Position numbers and translations under genes: made by a program. From assembly GCF_000469135.2 (NCBI RefSeq), contig NZ_CP048117.1:673001-737000 (forward strand): a stretch of 64,000 nucleotides of DNA, given 5' to 3'. Below are positions 8,083 through 16,866 of this stretch, piece by piece; within the stretch, counting starts at the first letter, position 1; every line of letters begins with the position of its first letter. Source of the stretch: Bacillus sp. SB49 (GTDB taxonomy: Bacteria; Bacillota; Bacilli; Bacillales; Halobacillaceae). The notes under the pieces are model-generated. The model did no database searches. It was not told the DNA's origin and saw only the letters and a list, made by a program, of their open reading frames with translations.

Positions 8083-9018
8083 GTGAAAGCAACGAAGTTT
8101 TGGTTAGTTACTATTTTTTGTATCGCCGGTTTTGTTCTTGCTGGATGCGGCGCTGAATCCGCAAATCAGGAAGATCAAGGAGATTCGAAGGAAGGCACAA
8201 GAACGATTGAACATCAGCTGGGAAAGACGGAGATAGAAGGAACTCCAGAGCGTGTAGTTGCTCTCGAATTTTCCTTTGTCGACAGCTTATGGGAGCTTGG
8301 TATGACACCGGTTGGAATCGCTCATGAGAACGATGACGATGTGGAAGGTTTGCTTGGTGAGAAAATCGACTATACGTCTGTCGGAACTAGACAGCAGCCA
8401 AGTTTGGAAGTGATCGCTTCGCTGCAGCCGGACTTGATTATCGCCGATGAGAATCGTCACTCCGCGATATACGATCAGCTGCAGGAAATTGCACCGACGA
8501 TTGTGTTAAAGAGCAGGAACTCTACATATGAAGAGAATCTGGAATCGTTCTCAACAATCGGTAAAGCTGTAGGCAAAGAGAAGGAAGCAGAGGAACGTCT
8601 CGAGGAGCATAAGAAGACGATTGAGAGCTATAAATCAGAAGTCGATCCGGACGAAGACAGGGAAATTATGCTCGGCGTCTTCCGTTCTGATTCTTTGAGT
8701 GCGCACGGGGCGGAATCCTTTGACGGCCAGCTCTTGAGTCAGGTCGGTATTCCGAACGCCATCAAAGATGCCAAGGAACCGACAGTGAAAATCACCCTGG
8801 AACAGATGGTGGAATGGGACCCGGATGTCATCTTCCTGGTGGAAGCAGATGAAGCGCTTCTGGAAGAGTGGAAGCAGAACCCGCTATGGAACAACATTAC
8901 GGCCGTGAAGAACGGAGAAATCTACGAAGTCGATCGTGCTTTATGGACGCGCTATCGAGGCTTAAAGTCAGCGGAACGTATTGTAGATGAAGCGACGGAA
9001 ATCCTGTATGACAAATAG
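8083..9018 (+). CDS. iron-siderophore ABC transporter substrate-binding lipoprotein
   Basis: This 311-residue periplasmic-binding protein of the iron(III)-siderophore class (YfiY/FeuA-like) starts MKATKFWLVTIFCIAGFVLAGC, with the lipidated Cys at 22. The family pattern PERVVALEFSFVDSLWELGMTPVG follows, then LEVIASLQPDLIIAD. GTG 8083 was chosen because GGAGG is 8 bases upstream and the Fur box lies before it. Two FecCD permeases follow in the same operon. The ligand is probably a hydroxamate or catecholate siderophore; which one cannot be told from sequence alone. Confidence 0.9.
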   Translation: MKATKFWLVTIFCIAGFVLAGCGAESANQEDQGDSKEGTRTIEHQLGKTEIEGTPERVVALEFSFVDSLWELGMTPVGIAHENDDDVEGLLGEKIDYTSVGTRQQPSLEVIASLQPDLIIADENRHSAIYDQLQEIAPTIVLKSRNSTYEENLESFSTIGKAVGKEKEAEERLEEHKKTIESYKSEVDPDEDREIMLGVFRSDSLSAHGAESFDGQLLSQVGIPNAIKDAKEPTVKITLEQMVEWDPDVIFLVEADEALLEEWKQNPLWNNITAVKNGEIYEVDRALWTRYRGLKSAERIVDEATEILYDK

Positions 9019-9030
9019 GCAGCGGGAGGA

Positions 9031-9058
9031 AAGCCAGATGTTGTGTCTGGCTTTTTTC
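9031..9058 (+). terminator. terminator-like hairpin inside the uptake operon
   Basis: AAGCCAGA (9031-9038) pairs with TCTGGCTT (9046-9053) and is followed by T residues. Between binding protein and permease it probably causes partial termination, giving more lipoprotein than permease. Confidence 0.75.
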
Positions 9059-9083
9059 TTTGTATAGATTGGAGGAATGGAAG

Positions 9084-10100
9084 ATGGAAGGTATCCATGA
9101 CCGCCCGTCCGGAAAGAGAGTCAGCCTGACGGTAGGGCTATTGCTTGTCCTTTTGATTGGAGGAGTAGCGCTCAGTTTATTCACTGGACTTACGAAAATT
9201 GATGCCGGAACGATAATAAAGCAATGGTGGCAGGGGGAGGAAACGAAAGAGCTGCTCGTTTTCCAGACGCTCAGGTTTCCGAGAGCGGTACTCAGCGTCG
9301 TGCTCGGAGCGAACCTGGCTGTAGCAGGTGTCATTATGCAGGCGATTACGAGAAATCCGCTGGCATCTCCACAAGTGTTCGGTGTAAACGCCGGAGCATC
9401 GCTTGTCGTTGTGGCCTCCATCGTTTTCCTTCCGTCGATCGGAAGCACAAACCTCGTTTATTTTGCTTTCGCAGGTGCCTTGTTCGGGGGTTTCGTCGTC
9501 TTTTCCTTTTCTTCTTCCCGGGGGATGACCAATGTCAAGATTGCTCTTGTAGGTATGGCTGTTCACCTGCTGTTCTCTTCCATGACAAAAGGATTGATTA
9601 TTTTCAATGAAGAGATATCCGATGTACTCTCCTGGCTGTCCGGTTCCATCAGCGGAGCATCCTGGGGAGACGTCCGCGTGATCCTGCCATGGTCGATCAT
9701 CGGTCTTGTCGCAGCGTTTCTTCTGTCACGCTCCCTGTCGATCTTTCAACTTGGAGAAGAAGTGGCAATCGGGCTGGGACAAGGAATGAAACGGATTAGA
9801 ATCACAGCGAGTATCGCCGTCATCCTGCTCGCAGGATCTGCGGTAGCGGTGGCAGGCGCAATCGGATTCATCGGACTGATGGTTCCCCACATTACCAGGA
9901 AGCTGGTTGGCGAGGACCATCGGATTTTAATACCGGTTTCCGCGCTTGCCGGAGCGGTGCTGCTTTTGTATGCGGATGTCGTCTCACGGTACGTCGCGTA
10001 TCCTTATGAATCACCCGTAGGGATTGTAACAGCGCTGATCGGAACTCCGTTCTTCCTGTATCTCGCAAGAAACAACGCCGGGAAAGGAGAGGAACAATGA
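9084..10100 (+). CDS. FecCD-family iron-siderophore permease
   Basis: This 338-residue membrane protein of the BtuC/FecCD type has about nine to ten hydrophobic segments. The signatures RFPRAVLSVVLGANLAVAGV and ITRNPLASPQVFGVNAGA are visible near the N-terminus, and GAIGFIGLMVPHITRKLVGE, the helix that contacts the ATPase, near the C-terminus. ATG 9084 follows GGAGG by 8 bases. It overlaps the next permease by 4 bases (ATGA), so the two probably form a heterodimeric channel. Confidence 0.93.
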   Translation: MEGIHDRPSGKRVSLTVGLLLVLLIGGVALSLFTGLTKIDAGTIIKQWWQGEETKELLVFQTLRFPRAVLSVVLGANLAVAGVIMQAITRNPLASPQVFGVNAGASLVVVASIVFLPSIGSTNLVYFAFAGALFGGFVVFSFSSSRGMTNVKIALVGMAVHLLFSSMTKGLIIFNEEISDVLSWLSGSISGASWGDVRVILPWSIIGLVAAFLLSRSLSIFQLGEEVAIGLGQGMKRIRITASIAVILLAGSAVAVAGAIGFIGLMVPHITRKLVGEDHRILIPVSALAGAVLLLYADVVSRYVAYPYESPVGIVTALIGTPFFLYLARNNAGKGEEQ

Positions 10101-11104
10101 ATAGGAAACAACAAAGAAGTCGGGATTATAAGTCGAAGGCGATACTTGTCTTTCTTACCATCCTTCTAGCAGGGATTGCCTTCTTATCTCTTGGATTCGG
10201 AACGGTATATGTTACACCCGGAGAAACGTTGGCCATTTGGACAGAAGAGAATCAACAGCTCTCCTTTTTGATTAATAATCTTCGCATGCCTCGGACGGTT
10301 ATCGCTGTTTTGGGAGGTGCAGGACTTGCTGTTTCCGGAGCAATTCTCCAAGGAGTGATCCGCAACCCGCTCATCTCGCCGGACGTCGTCGGATTGACAA
10401 ATGGTGCCGGTTTATTCGCTGTCATTGTTCTTATACTGCTCCCACAGGCACCGATCGGTCTCCTGCCGGCAGCCGCTTTTTTCGGAGCTGCGCTCGTTGC
10501 CGTCCTGCTTGTAGCGTTAGCGAGGAAATCGGGGATGAACCCAGCAACGCTTGCATTGATTGGAATAGGTCTGGGTGCGGGATTCCAGGCATTGACAGAG
10601 TATATTCTGACAAAATACCCGATGGAAGCGAATGAATCCCTTGTGTGGCTGGCCGGGAGTTTATGGGGGAAAGGGTGGGATGATGTATATGGTCTCCTTC
10701 CCTGGATGACCGTCCTGCTGCCAACCTGTCTCCTTCTTTATCGCAGGCTCGATATTCTCAGCCTGAACGAAGAAGCGTCTATCGGTTTGGGTATGAACGT
10801 CCGATCTACGCGTTTATTATTGTTAACACTTGCAGTGGCATTGGCAGGGGCGGCCGTTGCAACGATCGGCGCCATCGGTTTTATCGGTCTGGTCGCTCCC
10901 CATATGGCACGAGGGATCTTCGGATCAAGACACCAATATCTTCTTCCCGGATCCATGATACTAGGCTCGCTCCTTTTGGTTGTCGCAGATACGGCAGGCA
11001 GGACCATACGTCCGCCGATTGAAATTCCTGCTGGTATTTTGACGGCAATTATCGGTGTCCCATATTTCTTATATCTCATTCGCAGAGAGTTGAAGGAAAG
11101 TTGA
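10097..11104 (+). CDS. FecCD-family iron-siderophore permease
   Basis: This 335-residue second permease shows NLRMPRTVIAVLGGAGLAVS, VIRNPLISPDVVGLTNGA and GAIGFIGLVAPHMARGIFG, the same signatures as its partner. It overlaps the upstream permease by 4 bases. No ATP-binding gene follows. In B. subtilis the YfiYZ-YfhA and FeuABC systems borrow the distant ATPase YusV, and the same arrangement is likely here. Confidence 0.93.
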   Translation: MNRKQQRSRDYKSKAILVFLTILLAGIAFLSLGFGTVYVTPGETLAIWTEENQQLSFLINNLRMPRTVIAVLGGAGLAVSGAILQGVIRNPLISPDVVGLTNGAGLFAVIVLILLPQAPIGLLPAAAFFGAALVAVLLVALARKSGMNPATLALIGIGLGAGFQALTEYILTKYPMEANESLVWLAGSLWGKGWDDVYGLLPWMTVLLPTCLLLYRRLDILSLNEEASIGLGMNVRSTRLLLLTLAVALAGAAVATIGAIGFIGLVAPHMARGIFGSRHQYLLPGSMILGSLLLVVADTAGRTIRPPIEIPAGILTAIIGVPYFLYLIRRELKES

Positions 11105-11110
11105 TACAAG

Positions 11111-11153
11111 CAGTCGGAAGAGGAGTGAAAACCTCTTTACCGACTGTTTTTTT
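11111..11153 (+). terminator. rho-independent terminator of siderophore uptake operon
   Basis: A long stem (CAGTCGG-AAGAGG with CCTCTT-CCGACTG) is followed by seven T. Confidence 0.9.
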
Positions 11154-11160
11154 ACAATCA

Positions 11161-11463
11161 TGTAACAGGTGTTTTGACGCAATGTAACGAGCTTATCCTC
11201 CTCTTGTTACATAACATCCACAAACTGACAGCGATGTGTGAACGATTCCCTATAAATTTTTTACAATTATAGATCGCAGGTAATTTTTTCACTTTGTCAT
11301 AAAACCGTTTGCAATTGAAAAGTAAAGGGTTTCATCCTTGGTTTGTCAACGGACATAATCCATACGAACTGTCTTGATTATGGGTTTGCGCAACTATATT
11401 ACAATCCGTAATATGAGGACGTAAAAAAACTTTTTCGAGAATTGTTGAGGAGGGGATGTTCGA
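11161..11463 (+). promoter_or_regulatory. long leader region of the double-GH68 gene with repeated ATGTAAC motif
   Basis: This 300-base gene-free stretch has three copies of ATGTAAC: two direct (about 11159-11166 and 11181-11188) and one inverted inside TTGTTACATAAC (about 11203-11214). Further on, CATAATC and GATTATG form a 7-bp inverted repeat with a 15-base spacer (about 11355-11383). A weak promoter with TTGATT and TATTAC, 17 bases apart, overlaps the second half of that repeat. No sacB-type antiterminator site or riboswitch was recognised. Confidence 0.45.
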
Positions 11464-14040
11464 ATGCATTCACAAGGAAAGACATATTCGAAAGTCGGTG
11501 TGATCTTGACCATGCTTCTCGGTCTGTTCGTGGGGTTACAGACAGAGGTCTCTGCCAAAGAGCAGGATGATACAGCAAACTGGACAAGAGAAATGGCGCA
11601 AAACTATAAGAATACGCCTGAAAATACACCGGAAAATATTGATAACTTCAAGGACGTAGCACCAGATTATTGGATTTGGGATACATGGCCTTTGAGGAAC
11701 CGCGATGGTTCACTGGCTGAAATCGACGGCTACAAAATCATTTTTGCTTTGACGGCTTCGAAAGATTATACATGGAACGGACGTCACGATGTTGCGAAGA
11801 TCCGTTACTTCTACTCTAAAGACGGCAAGGATTGGAAACTTGGCGGCCTTGCTTATGATCCTGACAAAGCATACGGCTCCCGCCAATGGGCTGGATCTGC
11901 AATGATGGAGAAAGACGGCAAGGTCAACTTGTTCTACACAGCAACTGGAAGAAAGTCAGATGAGGAAACTACATATGAGCAGAGGTTGGCTCGTACGACG
12001 TTGACTTTCGACACAGATGAGAACGGGGTGGAAGCGAACCCTTCCGGAAAGCATGAAATTCTTCTGGAAGCAGATGGAAAGTATTATGAAACACAGGAAC
12101 AGAAGACAGGAGATATCATCTACTCTTTCCGTGATCCATGGTTCTTCAAAGATCCGAAATCCGGCAAAGAATATCTGTTGTTCGAAGGAAATTCCGGAGG
12201 TACGGAAAAAGCATGTGAAGCTGGAGATATCGGAAGTACATCCTTCCAGAAGAATCATGATGTTCCGGAAGGTGCGGAAGATTATAATGGGAACGTGGGA
12301 ATCGCCGTTGCTGATGACGGAGATTTAAGTGATTTTGAACTGCTGCCTCCACTGTTGGAAGCAGATTGTGTAAACCAACAGTTGGAAAGACCACACTTAG
12401 TTTATAAAGACGGCAATTATTATTTGTTTACCATCAGTCACAAATTCACCTTCGCTCCTGGACTGGAAGGGCCGGACGGACTTTACGGTTTTGTTAATGA
12501 CTCCCTGCGTGGGGATTACAAACCGCTTAATGACAACGGTTTGGTTGTAGCGAATCCGGAAGATGACCCATTCCAAGCATACTCCTGGGCCGTTCTTCCG
12601 AATGAGAACGTCATTTCATTCGTGAATGAATACAAGGATGAGAACGGAGAAGATCAAGTAGGAGGATCCTTTGCTCCTACATTGCAATTGGATCTGGATG
12701 GTGACGAAACAAAGATCGTTGGCGAATTGGAAGACGGGCAGATCCAGTACCCGGATAACAAAGAGGAAGACGAGAACGAAGAGAAAGAGCAGACACCGGA
12801 ATGGTCTGCTGAAGACGCAGATAAATTCAAGCGTACCAAGGATAACACGGTCGACGAAATCGATTTGAAAGAAATAAAGAAAATCGCTCCGGACCTTCAT
12901 ATTTGGGACACATGGCCGCTGAGAGAACGTGACGGATCCATTGCGAAAATAGATGGAAAGGAAATTATTTTCTCACTGACTGCACCGGCGGATGTCCTTC
13001 CTGGCAAGCGCCATGACATTGCTGAAATCCGTTACTTCTATCGTGAAGATGGAGGAGACTGGGAGCTTGGCGGTAAAGTCTTTGAAGACGGTGAAGCACT
13101 GGGTTCCCGTCAATGGGCCGGCTCTGCTATGGTAGATGACGGAGAGCTTCACATGTTCTATACAGCGACAGGACGCAAAGGCGAAGAGAAATTGTCGTAT
13201 GAGCAAAGACTGGCGACGGCTTCCGCAGATATCAAGTCCAGATATGGAAAGATTTCTTTCGATAACTGGTCCGACCATGAAGTCATTCTCGAGCCGGATG
13301 GCGAAACGTACCAGACGATGGAACAGTCCGAAGAGGGAGACATCGCTTATACTTTCCGTGATCCATGGTTCTTCCAGGATCCTAAGACAGAGGAAGAGTA
13401 TATTCTCTTTGAAGCGAACTCCGGTGGAACTCCTGCAGAGCGCGCTGAGAAAGACGGAAAAGAGCAGTCCGAATCGACTCTTTATAACGGAAGCATCGGA
13501 ATTGCTAAAGCACAAAACGACGAATTAACGGAATTCAAGGCACAGGATCCACTTCTGGAGGCAGAAGAGGTCAACCAGGAGCTGGAACGTCCGCACATCG
13601 TTGTTAAAGGTGGAAAATATTACTTGTTCACAAGCACTCATACGAATAAGTTCGCTCCGGGAATCAGCGGAGAAGATGGCCTGTACGGCTTTTATGCCAA
13701 AGACCTGCAAGGGGATTACGAACCGCTTAATGAAAGTGGACTCGTGTTGACCAACCCGGCAGATGAACCTTACCAGACATACTCCTGGACCGTAATGCCG
13801 GACGGGAAAGTCATCAGCTTCGCAAACTTCGCGGACTTGGACGGCTTGACCATCGATGAAATCGGCAGCCAGTCCGAAGCTTACCAGTTCGATCACTTCG
13901 GCGGGACTTTGGCACCGACCGTAGAGCTGCAGTTGAGTGGTAAGAAGACGAAAATCAAAGACATCCTTGATCCTGGAGTCATCTCGGATGAAAAAGGAAA
14001 TGGGAAGCACAAAGTAAAAGGTCCAAAGCATAACGGATAA
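11464..14040 (+). CDS. secreted protein with two tandem GH68 (levansucrase/inulosucrase) domains
   Basis: This 858-residue protein has a signal peptide (cut near residue 31, VSA-KEQ) and two full GH68 domains, about 38-425 and 446-840. An acidic linker (KEEDENEEKEQ) joins them. Each carries a complete catalytic triad: nucleophile D73 and D481 (WDTWPL), transition-state Asp D224 and D632 (FRDPWFF), and acid/base E308 and E707 (LERPH). Known GH68 enzymes have one such domain of about 400-450 residues and use sucrose to make levan or inulin-type fructans. The ERPH form resembles Gram-negative and haloarchaeal enzymes more than B. subtilis SacB (ERAN). High Asp/Glu content fits function in brine. 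A fructan hydrolase follows. Confidence 0.93.
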   Translation: MHSQGKTYSKVGVILTMLLGLFVGLQTEVSAKEQDDTANWTREMAQNYKNTPENTPENIDNFKDVAPDYWIWDTWPLRNRDGSLAEIDGYKIIFALTASKDYTWNGRHDVAKIRYFYSKDGKDWKLGGLAYDPDKAYGSRQWAGSAMMEKDGKVNLFYTATGRKSDEETTYEQRLARTTLTFDTDENGVEANPSGKHEILLEADGKYYETQEQKTGDIIYSFRDPWFFKDPKSGKEYLLFEGNSGGTEKACEAGDIGSTSFQKNHDVPEGAEDYNGNVGIAVADDGDLSDFELLPPLLEADCVNQQLERPHLVYKDGNYYLFTISHKFTFAPGLEGPDGLYGFVNDSLRGDYKPLNDNGLVVANPEDDPFQAYSWAVLPNENVISFVNEYKDENGEDQVGGSFAPTLQLDLDGDETKIVGELEDGQIQYPDNKEEDENEEKEQTPEWSAEDADKFKRTKDNTVDEIDLKEIKKIAPDLHIWDTWPLRERDGSIAKIDGKEIIFSLTAPADVLPGKRHDIAEIRYFYREDGGDWELGGKVFEDGEALGSRQWAGSAMVDDGELHMFYTATGRKGEEKLSYEQRLATASADIKSRYGKISFDNWSDHEVILEPDGETYQTMEQSEEGDIAYTFRDPWFFQDPKTEEEYILFEANSGGTPAERAEKDGKEQSESTLYNGSIGIAKAQNDELTEFKAQDPLLEAEEVNQELERPHIVVKGGKYYLFTSTHTNKFAPGISGEDGLYGFYAKDLQGDYEPLNESGLVLTNPADEPYQTYSWTVMPDGKVISFANFADLDGLTIDEIGSQSEAYQFDHFGGTLAPTVELQLSGKKTKIKDILDPGVISDEKGNGKHKVKGPKHNG

Positions 14041-14060
14041 CAGTCTGAAAGCATAAATAG

Positions 14061-14092
14061 AGCCTCTTCACTAAGGTGGAGAGGCTTTATTT
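14061..14092 (+). terminator. rho-independent terminator
   Basis: AGCCTCT (14061-14067) pairs with AGAGGCT (14080-14086), followed by TTTATTT. It separates the GH68 gene from the GH32 gene, though read-through is possible. Confidence 0.8.
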
Positions 14093-14127
14093 AAAGTTAC
14101 GTCTGACAATAAGGCAGGAGGTTTAAC

Positions 14128-15729
14128 ATGTCGAAACAAATGCGATTCACCTTACTTGGAGGAATCGTCCTTCTATTGATAGCCCTTCTCATCTATCTCA
14201 TCGCCAACATCTCCTCTGAGGGGAACAAGGATCTATCGGAAAATCAGGAAAATCTAGAAAATCCAGTTGGAAATCAGGAGATACCTGCTGAATATGATCA
14301 ATCATTCCGCCCTCAATTCCATTATACTCCGGCAGAGAACTGGATGAATGACCCGAATGGAATGGTTTATTATGAAGGGGAATACCACCTTTTCTATCAG
14401 TACAATCCGGAAGGGGACCAGTTCGGTAATATGAGCTGGGGCCATGCGACAAGTAAAGACCTTGTCCATTGGAAAGAAGAAGAAGTGGCGATGACGCCTG
14501 ATGAGAATGGAATGATTTTCTCGGGCAGTATTATCGCTGATGAAAACAATAAGAGTGGACTTTTCCCGGATGGAGAAGGCGGTTTAATCGCTTTTTACAC
14601 CAGTGCAGGAGACGTGCAGGATCAACGTATCGCCTACAGTACGGATAAAGGCAGAACATGGACGAAGTACGAGGGGAATCCAGTCGTCCCGAACCCTGAT
14701 ATAGAGGATTTCCGTGATCCGAAGGTCGTTTGGCACGAAGAATCAGAGCAGTATATCATGCTGCTTGCCGCCGGCAAGAAAGTGATGTTCTATGGATCTA
14801 AAAACCTGGTGGACTGGGAGTACCTGAGCGAGTTCGGGAATGTCGGCGCCCAGGACGGTGTCTGGGAAACCCCGGAACTGTTCGAGCTGCCCGTCGACGG
14901 TAACGAAGAGGACACCCGCTGGGTCCTTCAGGTGGATATGAATCCCGGCAGCATCGCCGGTGGATCAGGAGGGCAGTACTTCCTCGGTAACTTTAACGGG
15001 AAAGAGTTCATTCGTCAGGAGAAGACGGACGACATTAACTGGGTTGACTTCGGCAAGGACTTTTACGCTGCCCAAGCCTTTAACGGCATGGACGACCGCA
15101 CCGTTTGGATGGCCTGGATGAGCAACTGGGAGTATGCGGCAGATATTCCGACCGACCCGTGGCGCGGAGCGATGTCCATTCCTCGAGAAGTGACGCTTAC
15201 GAAAGATAAGAATGATGAGGTGCAGCTTGTCCAACAGCCGGCTCCGGAATTGGAGCAGCTGCGCGGGGATCTTTTATACGAAACGACGGATGAGACATTG
15301 GGTGGAGCGAAACCTCTGTCTGATATAGAATCCCAGACGTATGAAATCGTAGCGGAATTTGAAGTCGGGTCTGCTGGAGAGTTTGGATTCCGGGTCCGCA
15401 ACTCGGATGATTTGAAAGAAGGCACTATCGTCGGTTACGATGCGAAAAATGATCTTGTATTCACAGACCGTGCGGATTCAGGGAAAACAGACTTTCATGA
15501 GAACTTCCCCGGGGTGTACCGTGCTCCTTCTTCTGCAGAGGATGGAACAGTGAAGCTTCATTTGTTTGTCGATCGTTCCTCTGTGGAACTATTCGCAAAT
15601 GGCGGACGGCAGGTTATGACGAACCGGATCTTCCCGTTCATGGAAAGCAACGGATTGGAAATGTACAGTAAAGATGGAGAGGTCACCATTAAATCCATGC
15701 AGATTTATGAAATGAATACGATTCACTGA
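14128..15729 (+). CDS. membrane-anchored GH32 fructan hydrolase (levanase/inulinase/invertase type)
   Basis: This 533-residue protein has an uncleaved-looking N-terminal anchor (residues 7-28), a five-blade GH32 catalytic domain, and a GH32C beta-sandwich (about 385-530, with LFVDRSSVELFANGG). Visible active-site motifs are WMNDPNG (nucleophile D75) and FRDPK (D197). The acid/base motif reads WETPELF (E247, T248), where most relatives have WECP. It lies 87 bases after the double GH68 gene. Together they could make fructan from sucrose and later recover fructose at the cell surface. Exo-levanase is my first guess. Confidence 0.9.
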   Translation: MSKQMRFTLLGGIVLLLIALLIYLIANISSEGNKDLSENQENLENPVGNQEIPAEYDQSFRPQFHYTPAENWMNDPNGMVYYEGEYHLFYQYNPEGDQFGNMSWGHATSKDLVHWKEEEVAMTPDENGMIFSGSIIADENNKSGLFPDGEGGLIAFYTSAGDVQDQRIAYSTDKGRTWTKYEGNPVVPNPDIEDFRDPKVVWHEESEQYIMLLAAGKKVMFYGSKNLVDWEYLSEFGNVGAQDGVWETPELFELPVDGNEEDTRWVLQVDMNPGSIAGGSGGQYFLGNFNGKEFIRQEKTDDINWVDFGKDFYAAQAFNGMDDRTVWMAWMSNWEYAADIPTDPWRGAMSIPREVTLTKDKNDEVQLVQQPAPELEQLRGDLLYETTDETLGGAKPLSDIESQTYEIVAEFEVGSAGEFGFRVRNSDDLKEGTIVGYDAKNDLVFTDRADSGKTDFHENFPGVYRAPSSAEDGTVKLHLFVDRSSVELFANGGRQVMTNRIFPFMESNGLEMYSKDGEVTIKSMQIYEMNTIH

Positions 15730-15737
15730 AACAAAAG

Positions 15738-15763
15738 AGCCTGCTCCCTGGAGCAGGCTTTTC
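15738..15763 (+). terminator. rho-independent terminator
   Basis: AGCCTGCTCC pairs with GGAGCAGGCT around a two-base turn, followed by TTTTCT. Confidence 0.9.
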
Positions 15764-15847
15764 TAATGAAAAAGTGGGAGTCTGCTGCATAAAACTTTGT
15801 GCTTCGGGTAATGAAAAGAAGAGTGGTATTTGTGAAGGAGGACGATC

Positions 15848-16312
15848 ATGCAGAAAATGAACAGGGGAATCGTTACAGCCCTTTCAGCTATTGGAATTGC
15901 TCAAGGGTTGAAGATATTGACACATAAGCGCCTGACAGGGAAGTGGGATTGGAAACAGGTCGCTACGACAGGGGGGATGCCGAGTTCCCACTCTGCCGGA
16001 GTGGCGGCACTTGCTTCTTATATCGCATCCAACCGCGGTTCGAGACATACGGAGACGGCGCTCGCGACAATCTTCGGTGTCATCGTCATGTATGATGCTC
16101 AAGGAATCAGGCGTCATACCGGAGAGATTGCCCAGCTTGTCAATGACCTCGAGGATAACGTCGCCCAGCTTTCCGGGGATTTCCCAAGTCTTGAATTCGT
16201 CGAACGGGATAAAGAATTGAAGGAACTCCTCGGTCATCAGCCGGTCGAGGTGCTTGGAGGAGCTGTCCTCGGCATTCTGCTTGGTGTCGCTTCCGCTAAA
16301 ATTGAGGGATAA
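15848..16312 (+). CDS. divergent PAP2 family protein (YuiD-like)
   Basis: This 154-residue membrane protein of the DUF212/YuiD family carries GGMPSSHSAGVAALASY, a relic of the PAP2 phosphatase signature, plus RRHTGEIAQLVNDL. Two or three hydrophobic segments are seen, including the C-terminal GGAVLGILLGVASA. Family members are related to acid phosphatases of lipid phosphates, but their reaction is not established. An AAGGAGG site precedes ATG 15848. Confidence 0.9.
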   Translation: MQKMNRGIVTALSAIGIAQGLKILTHKRLTGKWDWKQVATTGGMPSSHSAGVAALASYIASNRGSRHTETALATIFGVIVMYDAQGIRRHTGEIAQLVNDLEDNVAQLSGDFPSLEFVERDKELKELLGHQPVEVLGGAVLGILLGVASAKIEG

Positions 16313-16340
16313 CAGCACGTATATCGTGCTGTTATTTTTT
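16311..16340. terminator. bidirectional terminator
   Basis: AACAGCACG (16311-16319) pairs with CGTGCTGTT (16325-16333), followed by T. It lies between convergent genes and serves at least the plus strand. Confidence 0.85.
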
Positions 16341-16716
16341 ATGCCTGATTCAGTATGACTCCATTACTGGAACCCACGAGTACTTCTTTTCCTTTTTGAT
16401 TACGATAAACGGACGACATCGCCACTCTTGTCTTTTGGTCAAGCACTTCGACATCTGTCACCATGACTTCGCACGTAATGAGATCTCCTGTGAAAACGGG
16501 CCGCAGAAATTCGCTGTCCATATTCCTCGCTATGTAGTTCAGGTCGCCGCCGATTTCTGTTCCGATGCTGGCAGTCAGTAAACCGTGGACCATCAGCTGT
16601 CCTTGTTCGTTCTCTTCCAGATGATGCCTTCCCTGGTCTTTAGATAATTCACCAAAAGCCAGCACTTCCTCCTTCGTAAAGCTTCTTTCTTTCCTGAATG
16701 TGTCTCCAATCTTCAT
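16339..16716 (-). CDS. MaoC-like hot-dog dehydratase domain protein
   Basis: This 125-residue single hot-dog domain (start MKIGDTFRKERSFTKEEVLAFGELSKD) is of the MaoC / R-specific enoyl-CoA hydratase type. The catalytic Asp/His pair is plausible in SKDQGRHH, followed by the helix VHGLLTASIGTEIGGDL. Members hydrate enoyl-CoA or stabilise acyl-carrier intermediates. It stands alone, so the substrate is unknown. It has a strong GGAGG site upstream. Confidence 0.8.
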   Translation of the reverse strand: MKIGDTFRKERSFTKEEVLAFGELSKDQGRHHLEENEQGQLMVHGLLTASIGTEIGGDLNYIARNMDSEFLRPVFTGDLITCEVMVTDVEVLDQKTRVAMSSVYRNQKGKEVLVGSSNGVILNQA

Positions 16717-16866
16717 AAGACCGCCTCCTTTTCTCTATAGTCTACCATAAAATGAATCACCGTTCAGTTTAAAGAGTGTATTTGACGGAATATTCTTTAC
16801 TTTATTATTAGATACTTCTACACTGATAGGTAGAAAAGTAAATTTTCCCAAATGGAGGATGCTGTT

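Noticed and set aside
11464-14040. Double GH68 gene as two genes merged by error
   Set aside because: The linker is in frame, has no internal start site or second signal peptide, and both halves share similar composition. An assembly artefact cannot be fully excluded without reads.
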